33,407 nt of DNA from Methylocapsa sp. S129. GTDB lineage: Bacteria; Pseudomonadota; Alphaproteobacteria; Rhizobiales; Beijerinckiaceae. Numbering within the stretch: position 1 is the stretch's first letter; every line of letters begins with the position of its first letter. The stretch lies in the NCBI RefSeq assembly GCF_009765995.1, contig NZ_LMUI01000022.1, positions 1 through 33,407 on the forward strand, read 5' to 3'. This document shows positions 7,558 to 14,712 of this stretch, one piece after another. The notes below the pieces were generated by a model, which was not told the origin of the DNA, searched no databases, and was given only the letters and a program-made list of their open reading frames with translations. A program made the translations under genes and the position numbers.

Positions 7558-8301
7558 CTGACCGAGACAATTAAAACGGCGCGGCCCGCCAGGCGCCCGC
7601 AACAGAAGGGCGAATCGCGCAGCCTGACCGAGACCGTGACCGCGCAATTGCGTGGCGACATTCTTCGATGCCAGTTAGCGCCAGGCGCCCGCTTGCGAAC
7701 GATGGCGCTGTGCAAGGAGTTTGGCGTCAGCCTCGCCGTCGTTCGTGAAGCGCTATCGAAGCTGACCGCCGAGGGGCTGGTGACGGCCGATCCGCAGCGC
7801 AGTTTCTGCGTGACGCCGGTCTCGATCGGCGAGCTCGAGGATCTGACCTGGATACGCATCCAATTGGATGGCCTTGCGCTTCGCGAAGCCATCGCGAGAG
7901 GCGATGTAGACTGGGAAACAAGCATTGTCGCGGCGTTTCATCGCTTGTCGCGAACGCCGCATTTTAGCGACGCGACGGCCAGAACAAAAAGCGAGGATTG
8001 GGCTCAAGCTCATGCGGCTTTCCATCTCGCGCTGATCAGTGCGTGCGGCAGCCCTTCGTTGTTGCAGCTACGCGAAGGCCTGTTTGCCCGCTCGGAGCGC
8101 TACCGACGGCTGTCCGGCTTGGTCGAAGGTCCCCGCCGGGATGTCGAGGGGGAACATCGTGCGATCATGGACGCGACATTGGGTCGCAACGCGCCTTTAG
8201 CGGTCGAGCTTTTGGACCGGCACCTCCAGTTGACCACCGATCTGGTGCGCGCAACATTTGGCGAACCCGACCTGCAAGTCGACCTGCCGCGCCCGCGGTG
8301 A
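7558..8301 (+). CDS. GntR-family regulator with FCD domain, probable CTG start
   Basis: A regulator of about 247 residues. The N-terminal winged helix covers about residues 23-85 (LTETVTAQLRGDIL, LAPGARL, LCKEFGVSLAVVREALSKLTAEGLV). The C-terminal FCD domain has likely metal- or ligand-binding histidines in HAAFHLALISACGS, EGEHRAIMDA and ELLDRHLQL. No ATG, GTG or TTG lies in frame between the transporter end and the winged helix. GTG 7636 would cut off the first helix. CTG 7558 has AAGGAGGG (7543-7550) exactly 7 nt upstream and gives a normal N-terminus, so it is the best start. The gene follows the transporter by 2 nt. It likely senses a pathway compound and controls the operon, perhaps through the repeat at 2487-2523. 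Confidence 0.88.
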   Translation: MTETIKTARPARRPQQKGESRSLTETVTAQLRGDILRCQLAPGARLRTMALCKEFGVSLAVVREALSKLTAEGLVTADPQRSFCVTPVSIGELEDLTWIRIQLDGLALREAIARGDVDWETSIVAAFHRLSRTPHFSDATARTKSEDWAQAHAAFHLALISACGSPSLLQLREGLFARSERYRRLSGLVEGPRRDVEGEHRAIMDATLGRNAPLAVELLDRHLQLTTDLVRATFGEPDLQVDLPRPR

Positions 8302-8348
8302 TTCGATCGCGCGAAGGCTTGGGAGCAGCTCTCGTCAGGGAAACGTTT

Positions 8349-8364
8349 GCTCACGCGCGTGAGC
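8349..8364. repeat. 16-bp perfect palindrome between convergent genes
   Basis: GCTCACGC followed by GCGTGAGC forms a perfect palindrome in the 84-bp gap between the GntR gene and the convergent esterase gene. No T tract follows on either strand, so a terminator role is uncertain. Confidence 0.35.
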
Positions 8365-8385
8365 GCTCCGGTCTTCGCCGCTCGC

Positions 8386-9240
8386 TCAATGCGCCCGGAA
8401 AAACCGCACGACATCCTCCAGCACCGGCGCCCTGCCGCGGAAGGGCCGCGACAAAGCGAGCACCATTCCGGCGTGGTCCATGTCAGGGTAGGTCTTTTCC
8501 TCGACCTCGTCGCCGGCCGCGCGCAGCCGCGCGGCAAGGCCGGTCGTGTTGCGCGGATAGACGGTGGAATCATCCGCGCCGGTGGCCACGAAGATCGGCG
8601 GCGCCGAGCCGCGCACGAAATTGATCGGCTGCGTCGCCGCCAGGTTCTTCGCCTGGCCGAAGGCGGCTTTTGATTCGTCCACGTCGAGCGGCAGGAAGTC
8701 GTAGGGGCCGGACAGGCCGGCGGTGGCCCGCACAGCACGGGCGCCGAGCCCGGCCGCCGCGAGAAAATGCGCGTCCAGCGTCAGCATCATCGCATTATAG
8801 GCGCCCGCCGAATGGCCGAGCAGATAGAGGCGTTGCGGGTCGCCGCCAAACTCGGCGATATGGTCGTGGACCCAGCGCACAGCCTGCGCGCCATCCTCGA
8901 CAAAGGCGGGAAAACGCACCGCGGGAACCAGCCGGTAATCGGGGATGATCGTGACGAAACCGCGCGACGCCAGCGCCTTGCCCACGAAGCTGTAGTCATC
9001 CTTCCTGCCGCTATCCCATCCCCCGCCATAGAAGAACACGACGACCGGCGCCCCGGGCAGGCCGCCCTCGGGGATATAGACGTCCAGACGCTGGCGCGCC
9101 TGTGCGCCATAGGCGATGTCGGCTTTGGCGAGCGACGCGCGGGGGTCAGTCGGCGTGAACGTATTGAACGTCGTCAGCGCGGAGCATCCATCGAGGCACA
9201 CCGCCGTGAGGAAAAGCGCAAGCACTGCTCGGAGCCGCAT
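8386..9240 (-). CDS. Lipoprotein alpha/beta-hydrolase (carboxylesterase)
   Basis: A 284-residue esterase-like protein. The N-terminus has a lipoprotein-type signal (hydrophobic stretch, then CLDGC with a candidate lipidated Cys19), so it is probably anchored in the envelope and acts in the periplasm. The catalytic triad is visible: Ser144 in GHSAG, Asp223 or Asp224 in GADDST and His256 in DMDHAGM. The oxyanion-hole motif FFYGGGWDSG is at 69-78, in place of the HGGG form of the hormone-sensitive-lipase group. DPQRLYLLGHSAGAYNAM resembles kynurenine-formamidase/BD-FAE type enzymes. It converges on the GntR gene and is probably not part of the aromatic operon. The natural ester substrate is unknown. 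Asp at -2 of the lipobox is atypical. Confidence 0.88.
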   Translation of the reverse strand: MRLRAVLALFLTAVCLDGCSALTTFNTFTPTDPRASLAKADIAYGAQARQRLDVYIPEGGLPGAPVVVFFYGGGWDSGRKDDYSFVGKALASRGFVTIIPDYRLVPAVRFPAFVEDGAQAVRWVHDHIAEFGGDPQRLYLLGHSAGAYNAMMLTLDAHFLAAAGLGARAVRATAGLSGPYDFLPLDVDESKAAFGQAKNLAATQPINFVRGSAPPIFVATGADDSTVYPRNTTGLAARLRAAGDEVEEKTYPDMDHAGMVLALSRPFRGRAPVLEDVVRFFRAH

Positions 9241-9385
9241 CGACGATCGCCCAGCCTTTTGGCGGTTTGCGAGAGTTCGCGCGCCGAGTCGCCTTCAGGG
9301 CGAATCGCCAGCGCCAAGGGGTTACGCGCCTGGCGCACGGCAAGTTTCAAAACGCTCGCCGCGAAGGCGCACTCCCGGACATGAC

Positions 9386-9408
9386 GAGAGGCGCTTTGCG
9401 CGCCTCTC
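9386..9408. terminator. Strong hairpin, possible terminator
   Basis: GAGAGGCGC (9386-9394), a 5-nt loop, then GCGCCTCTC (9400-9408) form a perfect 9-bp GC-rich stem. It lies downstream of the small secreted protein gene on the minus strand. There is no clear T tract, so this is a hairpin with possible terminator or mRNA-end function. A second small repeat, GCTAAC-cc-GTTAGC, is at 9426-9439. Confidence 0.4.
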
Positions 9409-9451
9409 GATCGAATCAGAAACTTGCTAACCCGTTAGCGTTTCGTGACTC

Positions 9452-9721
9452 TTATCGCGCGTGCCAACGCTCGGCGTCGCTCTGGGGGGCTCCATAGGTA
9501 TTGACGATGTTGTCTTGCAGCGGCGCATAGACGCCGCCGTTGCGGCCCTCGTTGGTATAAGCGGCGCGTCCCTCCGGCATCGGAGCCGGAGCGGGCGTAG
9601 CATCGGGGTATTTGGGAGCGAGGATTTCATAAGGCGAGTAGAGCGGGCCGTTGGCGTAGACGCTGGAGACGCCGAGGGCGAGAATGAGTGCGGTTGATCC
9701 GGCTAGGATTATGGTGCGCAT
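9452..9721 (-). CDS. Small secreted protein, SPY/GRAA family member 1
   Basis: An 89-residue protein with a clear signal peptide (MRTIILAGSTALILALGV, cleavage after VYA) and a short, Pro-rich mature part. GGGAGG lies 5 nt before the ATG. It shares with the proteins at 29683 and 30571 the MR-x-hydrophobic signal peptide ending in YA, an SPYxxxxP motif just after cleavage (SPYEILAP here) and a GRAA motif (EGRAAYTNEG). Function is unknown; a periplasmic or secreted structural or stress role is a guess. Unlike its two relatives I see no EcfG-type promoter in front of it. It diverges from the racemase gene across 181 bp. Confidence 0.78.
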   Translation of the reverse strand: MRTIILAGSTALILALGVSSVYANGPLYSPYEILAPKYPDATPAPAPMPEGRAAYTNEGRNGGVYAPLQDNIVNTYGAPQSDAERWHAR

Positions 9722-9902
9722 AATAACCTCCCGTGACTTGAGATCGGACAGCGGAGCATCGCTCCCTGTTCAAAGAACATATTGGAAGCGCAACGCCCGT
9801 TTGCAACCTTTTCATCGCTCACAAATCTGCGATTAGGTGTGAAAAATCGTGACCGGCGGCGCCGATGCAAATGTCCGCCGCGCTGCATAAGGGAGAACCA
9901 TC

Positions 9903-10595
9903 ATGCGCCAACATATCGGCATCGTCGGCTGCTCGGCCGAGGGCGCGGCGCTTTGTTACCGGACCATCTGCGTCGAGGGGCCGCGGTTTTTCGGCGCGCA
10001 CGCCCATCCCGAAGTCTCGGTGCACACGCCTTCGTTCGCCGACTATGTGCAATGCCTCGAGCGCGGCGACTGGCGCGGCGTCGGCGAATTGATGCTCTCC
10101 TCCGCCGATAAGCTCGCCAAATCGGGCGCCGATTTCCTGATCTGCCCCGACAACACCATCCACCAGGCGCTCCCCTTCATCGAAGCGCGCCTGTCGCTGC
10201 CCTGGCTGCACATCGCCGAAGCGGTCGCCGCCGAGGCGCAAGCGCGCGGCTTTCGCCGCCTCGGCCTGACGGGCACGCGCTGGCTCGTCGACAGTGCGGT
10301 CTATCCGGAAAAGCTCGGCGCCCGGGGATTGGATTATCTGCGCCCGAACGACGAAGAGCGCGAAGAGATCAACCACATCATCATGGACGAACTGGTGCGC
10401 GGCATTTTCAAGCCCGAGGCGATCGCCTATTTCCAGCGCGTGATCGGCTGCATGAAGACCGAAGGCTGCGACGCCGTGATCCTCGGCTGCACGGAAATCC
10501 CCCTGATCATCGACGACGCCAATTCCCCGTTGCCGACGCTGGATTCAACGCGGCTGCTGGCGCGCGCGGCCTTGCGAAGGGCGGGGGAGGGGTAA
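9903..10595 (+). CDS. Aspartate/glutamate racemase family protein
   Basis: A 230-residue cytoplasmic enzyme of the Asp/Glu racemase superfamily (YgeA/RacX type), which interconverts amino-acid enantiomers using two cysteines and no cofactor. Both catalytic cysteines are present: Cys81 in LICPDNT and Cys196 in VILGCTEIPL. The N-terminus IGIVGCSAEGAALCY matches the family's first strand and substrate loop. GGGAGA lies about 7 nt before ATG 9903. The exact amino acid (Asp, Glu or other) cannot be read from sequence. The gene stands alone; downstream lies an inverted-repeat element. Confidence 0.9.
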   Translation: MRQHIGIVGCSAEGAALCYRTICVEGPRFFGAHAHPEVSVHTPSFADYVQCLERGDWRGVGELMLSSADKLAKSGADFLICPDNTIHQALPFIEARLSLPWLHIAEAVAAEAQARGFRRLGLTGTRWLVDSAVYPEKLGARGLDYLRPNDEEREEINHIIMDELVRGIFKPEAIAYFQRVIGCMKTEGCDAVILGCTEIPLIIDDANSPLPTLDSTRLLARAALRRAGEG

Positions 10596-10618
10596 AGTAG
10601 AAGAATGAATCGACCCAT

Positions 10619-10772
10619 CGTCATTGCGAGCGGAGCGAAACAATCCAGGCGCCGTGACGGATGCTAGCTTATGCGCGACGTGCGCAACGAGAACGATTCA
10701 CGATTGACTCGCTGTAACGCAAATCAGCAAGCGTTACGGCGCCTGGGTTGCTTCGCTCCGCTCGCAATGACG
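10619..10772. repeat. 154-bp inverted-repeat (REP/MITE-like) element
   Basis: Arms of 37 bp (10619-10655 and 10736-10772) are reverse complements with only 2 mismatches. The outer ends read CGTCATTGCGAGCGGAGCGA. This terminus matches a repeat widely dispersed in bacterial genomes. The inner 80 bp holds a second 7-bp hairpin, GTAACGC/GCGTTAC (10714-10720, 10731-10737). It contains no gene and could fold as one large cruciform or RNA hairpin after the racemase gene. Confidence 0.85.
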
Positions 10773-10897
10773 GCCAGCGCCGCTCAACTCAGGCCAAACA
10801 CGAGCGCCGCTGTTGTGAGGATTGCGGAGGCTTTCGCCGGAACGGAAGGGACGAGAATGCGAGAGCCTGCTTATGGCACGCCGGACCGTAAGGAAGC

Positions 10898-11419
10898 GTG
10901 TACCATCTCGTCGTCAGGAGATATCGCTTGCAGTTCGCTGTCGTTCTTTTCAGCCTCGGCGCCCTCGCTTGCCTCGGCTCCGCGCCCGCTTGGGCCGAGA
11001 CCGCCGATCCGCACGATGTGGCGGCGATCCAGGCGTGCCTGAAGACCAAGGAGGCGGCGAAGGCGCCGCTCGAAAGCTGCGTATCGACCGTAGCGCGCCC
11101 TTGTTTTGGCGGCGACGAAGACGCGGTCGCGTCCAACAAGGTCACCGGATGCCTCGACCGCGAACAATTGGCCTGGGACCAATTGCTCAACGAATCCTTC
11201 AAGCAATTGCACGACCGTCTCGACGAAGAGCAACAGACCAAGCTGCGCGACATGCAACGTTCCTGGATCGTCGCGCGCAAACAATCGTGCGAATTCTTCT
11301 ACGATTATTTCCAGGGCTCGATGGCCAACTCGATGATCGCGTCCTGCATGAACCGCGAAACCGCGCGCCGCATGATCTTTCTCGATATTTTCGCCAGGGG
11401 CGCCGCGGCGAGCAAGTAA
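10898..11419 (+). CDS. LprI/DUF1311-family secreted protein
   Basis: A 173-residue exported protein of the lysozyme-inhibitor LprI (DUF1311) family. A signal peptide (basic VRRYR, then a hydrophobic core, cleavage after AWA) is followed by a cysteine-rich helical domain. Visible family features are CLDREQLAWDQLLNESFKQL, LRDMQRSWIVARKQSCEFFY and the final CMNRETARRMIFL. GTG 10898 has AAGGA a few bases upstream and supplies positive charges to the signal peptide. TTG 10928, with AGGAG 7 nt before it, is a real alternative. Some family members block host lysozyme; whether this one does is unknown. It converges with the next gene across about 60 bp. Confidence 0.85.
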   Translation: MYHLVVRRYRLQFAVVLFSLGALACLGSAPAWAETADPHDVAAIQACLKTKEAAKAPLESCVSTVARPCFGGDEDAVASNKVTGCLDREQLAWDQLLNESFKQLHDRLDEEQQTKLRDMQRSWIVARKQSCEFFYDYFQGSMANSMIASCMNRETARRMIFLDIFARGAAASK

Positions 11420-11478
11420 TAAGCGTCGCGCGCGCGTTCGGCCTGGCGCCCATCATCGGTCGGCCTTGCGAGCGCCCT

Positions 11479-11982
11479 TTATTTCTCGCGCTTGACGGTG
11501 AAGACGCGGTTATTGAGGCCGAACAGCACCGTGTCGGGATCGATGAGGACGAACTCGACTTCCGAACAGCTCGCCGTCATGGCCCGCGCCATCTTCTGAT
11601 TCATGCCGAGCGCGCGCGCGGCGACGACAGGGTCCGCGGGTTTGCCGGCGCCGTCGGCGTTCAGGCTTCCCTCAAACAGCCCGTCGGCGGCGGCATTGCG
11701 AAAGGCATAGGTCGGCCTGGCGCATCCCAGCGGCTCGGGCGCGTTGAAGACATGGGGGGCAATCGTCAGATGGCTGCCGATAAGGCGCTTGGCGTCGGCT
11801 TCGTCGGCGGCGTCTTTCAGGTCGCTCGCCCAGGGCGCGACGACAGCGCCCGCGATCGCCCAATGGCCCGCGAAGCGCTCCTGCGCGGCCGCGGGATTGG
11901 CGATTGCGCCGACGATCGCGCACGCCGCAACGATGGCGAGGCGCGACAGATGGGGACAGGGACGTGAGGGACAAGCGGACAT
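11479..11982 (-). CDS. Exported protein of unknown function
   Basis: A 167-residue protein with a signal peptide (LSRLAIVAACAIVGAIA, cleavage near AAAQE). The mature part has two or three cysteines (LGCARPTYAF, TASCSEVEF) and ends in VFTVKREK. The start at 11982 is chosen because GAGG precedes it by 7 nt and the signal peptide follows at once; the longer open frame runs back over the neighbouring gene. I do not recognise the family. The region around LGMNQKMARAMTASCSEVEFVLIDPDTVLFG looks like a small, folded periplasmic domain. It lies 77 bp downstream of the VanW-glycosyltransferase gene on the same strand. Confidence 0.75.
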   Translation of the reverse strand: MSACPSRPCPHLSRLAIVAACAIVGAIANPAAAQERFAGHWAIAGAVVAPWASDLKDAADEADAKRLIGSHLTIAPHVFNAPEPLGCARPTYAFRNAAADGLFEGSLNADGAGKPADPVVAARALGMNQKMARAMTASCSEVEFVLIDPDTVLFGLNNRVFTVKREK

Positions 11983-12059
11983 GGTTAAGCCTCGAAAACG
12001 ATGGGACGTCGATCGGAATTCGCGCTCCGGGCGCTGGCGGTCAAAGCCGTCACAGCCTG

Positions 12060-13781
12060 TCATTCGCAACACGCTTTGAGCGCTGCGCGCAGCGTGTCGA
12101 CGTTCATCGCCGGCACGAGCGTCAGGCCGGCGCGTTCGCTGAGGCCGCAGGCGGGCGTCGCGATGACGGGGATGCCGGCGGCCAGCGCGGCGAGCAAGGC
12201 GCGCGGCTGATGTTCGACGATCGCCGGCAGGACAACCGCGGCGATCTCCTGCGGCCGTTCGCCCGGGGCGAGAATGCGCGCACGAAGTCCGGCCCAAAAA
12301 TCCCAGGTCTCGACGGCCTGCCCGGCGATGACGAGATCGAGGTCGAGGTCGGCCATCGCCTCGCGCAAGGCATACGCCCCTTTGCGCGCCAGCGCGGAAG
12401 CGGGGAACAGCACAATCTTGCCGCCGCGGCGCGCCGCCATTGGCCGGGCGCGCGCCCAGTCAAGCAGAACGGTCTTGGCGGAAAAGCAGGCGGCGATATC
12501 GGGATGGGCGGTGTAAAGCGTCCGCGCCGCGCCCAGCGCCGCGCTTTCATCCGCGACAATTTGGCGCGGACTGCGAAAGTCCGCGAGGGTCGGGCTTTGC
12601 GGATAGCGCGATGCGGCGTTGTCAAGGCGCGCCTGTAGGACATCCATCGGCAGCCGCTGCATCAGCACGTCGAAGCTGCGTCCTTGCAAGACGCCAAGGC
12701 GCCATAGATGCGGCAACAGATTTTGCGCGACGACGACATGCGTGTCGAGATGCGAGAGCCGCGCCGCATAGGCGGCGGCCAGACGTGCGTCCGCTTCGAG
12801 CGCGCGCGCCTGCAGCGCGCCGCCTTGGCCGGCGTTGCGCAGCGCCAAGGAGCGGCGCAGCGTCGCCCATGTGGCGGCGTTCTCGCGCTCGCAGAGTCCC
12901 TTGGGCCAATCGTAACGCTTGCTTGCAAAACGCCGCGTCGGCAGCATTAGCGCGTCGGTGGATCGCGCGAGCCGCGCGAACAAAGCTGAAAATTCAGGGC
13001 TGCCCGCGTCGACCAGCCAGGCTGACGGGCCCCCGCTGTCGGGGGCGCGTTCCGGATCATTGCGCCGGCAAGCCGATTCGCCGCAACTCACGCAGTCATG
13101 TGCGTCCGCCGCCTCTGTGGGGTGGGGCGGCGCGGACGCGGCGCCGGCGCTGCCCGCCGCGGCGCGAAACGTCACGATGAGCGCATCGCTCGTCAGGCGT
13201 GCCTCGATGCGAAAGGCGCGCGTCGCGCGCAGGCGCAAATCGACATAATTCCAGAAGACCGTGGCGTCGCGGCCGAGCGCGGCGCGGGAGCCGGGGACGC
13301 GGCGGCTATGGGCGTGTCTTTCGACGATTTCAAAGCCCGCGCGCAGCGCCGCCTCATAGAGCGCGTTGGACAATTGGCAGAGGCCGCCGCCCGGGCTGGC
13401 GATCATGCAGCCCTCGCGCAATTCGCGCCCGGCGACAAAGCCGCGCGCCCGCGAGGGGCGGCCGACCTGCTTCCAGAAACTGAAGATCTCGCCAGCGGGA
13501 ACCTCGATCCCGTCGATCCCGCGCAAAGCCAGGCGAAGATTATGCACCTTGCCGGCGGTCAGCGCGCGGTCCTTGGGCCCGGCGGCCGCCGTCCAGAGCG
13601 GCGAGCGCGCTTCCGCGATCGCCGGCGCCGCGATGAGATGCGCGCTCTGGCGGTGCGGGCGGGCGAAGGAGCGATCGGCGAGCGCCGTCGCCCAGCGCCG
13701 CAGCCGCAGGCCGGACGCCCGCGCCTGGAACAGCAGGGCGTCGGCGAGGCCGGGATAATGGGGCTGTGTCGCGGATATCAT
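12060..13781 (-). CDS. VanW-like domain fused to a GT4-like glycosyltransferase
   Basis: A 573-residue two-domain protein. The N-terminal half (about 60-205) is a VanW-like domain: KVHNLRLALRGIDGIEVPAGEIFSFW is followed by SPGGGLCQLSNALYEAALRAG and AHSR. A cysteine cluster, CVSCGESAC (Cys230, 233, 238), lies in the linker. The C-terminal half looks like a GT-B glycosyltransferase: IVLFPASALARKGAYALREAM is the donor-domain start and EHQPRALLAALAAGIPVIATPACGLSE the nucleotide-sugar region. No signal peptide or membrane segment is obvious. The role of VanW domains is poorly known (cell-wall or polysaccharide-linked). It lies 48 bp downstream of the VWA gene and near the exopolysaccharide locus, so a role in surface-glycan assembly is likely but unproven. 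Confidence 0.82.
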   Translation of the reverse strand: MISATQPHYPGLADALLFQARASGLRLRRWATALADRSFARPHRQSAHLIAAPAIAEARSPLWTAAAGPKDRALTAGKVHNLRLALRGIDGIEVPAGEIFSFWKQVGRPSRARGFVAGRELREGCMIASPGGGLCQLSNALYEAALRAGFEIVERHAHSRRVPGSRAALGRDATVFWNYVDLRLRATRAFRIEARLTSDALIVTFRAAAGSAGAASAPPHPTEAADAHDCVSCGESACRRNDPERAPDSGGPSAWLVDAGSPEFSALFARLARSTDALMLPTRRFASKRYDWPKGLCERENAATWATLRRSLALRNAGQGGALQARALEADARLAAAYAARLSHLDTHVVVAQNLLPHLWRLGVLQGRSFDVLMQRLPMDVLQARLDNAASRYPQSPTLADFRSPRQIVADESAALGAARTLYTAHPDIAACFSAKTVLLDWARARPMAARRGGKIVLFPASALARKGAYALREAMADLDLDLVIAGQAVETWDFWAGLRARILAPGERPQEIAAVVLPAIVEHQPRALLAALAAGIPVIATPACGLSERAGLTLVPAMNVDTLRAALKACCE

Positions 13782-13829
13782 GAGCGGAAACCCGACGCTG
13801 GTGGCACTGACCTGGTGTATATCTAGGCT

Positions 13830-14654
13830 TTACGGTCCGCCGCTCAGCGCCCCTTGATCTGGAAGCGCGGCAAAGCGCCGGGCGCCGGAATCCTGACGCG
13901 CCGCCTTGCGGCGGTCCGCGCCCGGCATGGCGGCGACTTCGTTGACAAGCTTATGGATCATCGCCTCGCCAAAGCTATTGAAATCGTCGATCGGCAGCAC
14001 GAAGGCGCCGGGGCCGCCGATCACATGGTCGCGGTAATATTGGGCGAGGCCGCCGGGCGGGTTGGTGTGGAGCGCGAGATAGCCGCCCTCCCCGGCGGCG
14101 CGCTGGTTGAAGATGGAAAGGCCGTTGATCGTCGCGCCGGCTTTCACCGCCGCGTCGCGCGCCTCCGTCACGGAACGGCCCTGGTTGCTGGTTCCATCGC
14201 CCGAAACGTCGATCACCAGGCGGTCGGCGGCAAAGCCGCTCTCCTCCATCAGGCCCGTTGCGAAATCGAGCGCCGATCCGATCGCGGTGCGCCCGACATA
14301 AGAGCGCGGCGCGGCGCGCAGCGCGTCGGCGAATTTGCGGGCGTCGGCCTCATCGCGAATGAGCGTCCAGTCGACCACCGTCTTCTGCTCGGCCTCTCCC
14401 GCCCATTCGACAAAGCTGACGGCGATGGCGCCATGCGCGCCGGAGCGAATCGCCTCCAGCAATCGCGCGCTTGTGATCGCCGCGGCATAGCCGCGCTGCT
14501 GCAGGCCGAATTCCTCGTCATTGATGCTGCGCGAGACATCGGCCGCCAGCACCAGCGCGACATCGACCGCTTGCGCCGCCCGCGCCGAAGGTCCGATCGC
14601 CGCGAGCGCCAGCATTGTGGCGGCGAAGATCGTGCAGACATGCAGAAAGCGCAT
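13830..14654 (-). CDS. Secreted VWA-domain protein (DUF1194)
   Basis: A 274-residue protein with a signal peptide (FLHVCTIFAATMLALAAIG, cleavage near ARAA) and a von Willebrand A domain of the DUF1194 type. The metal-ion-dependent adhesion site is complete: DVSRS (DxSxS), the Thr in SYVGRTAIGSA and the Asp in IDVSGDGTSN. The start at 14654 has GGAG at good spacing and leads straight into the signal peptide, so the longer open frame upstream is discarded. Such proteins bind ligands in the periplasm or outside; the partner is unknown. It is read in the same direction as the VanW fusion and the polysaccharide genes. Confidence 0.88.
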   Translation of the reverse strand: MRFLHVCTIFAATMLALAAIGPSARAAQAVDVALVLAADVSRSINDEEFGLQQRGYAAAITSARLLEAIRSGAHGAIAVSFVEWAGEAEQKTVVDWTLIRDEADARKFADALRAAPRSYVGRTAIGSALDFATGLMEESGFAADRLVIDVSGDGTSNQGRSVTEARDAAVKAGATINGLSIFNQRAAGEGGYLALHTNPPGGLAQYYRDHVIGGPGAFVLPIDDFNSFGEAMIHKLVNEVAAMPGADRRKAARQDSGARRFAALPDQGALSGGP

Positions 14655-14712
14655 CGGAATCTCCGAGGCTGTGGAATGGCGCCTTCCATTTAGGGATGGG
14701 CCGCGGCCTTTG

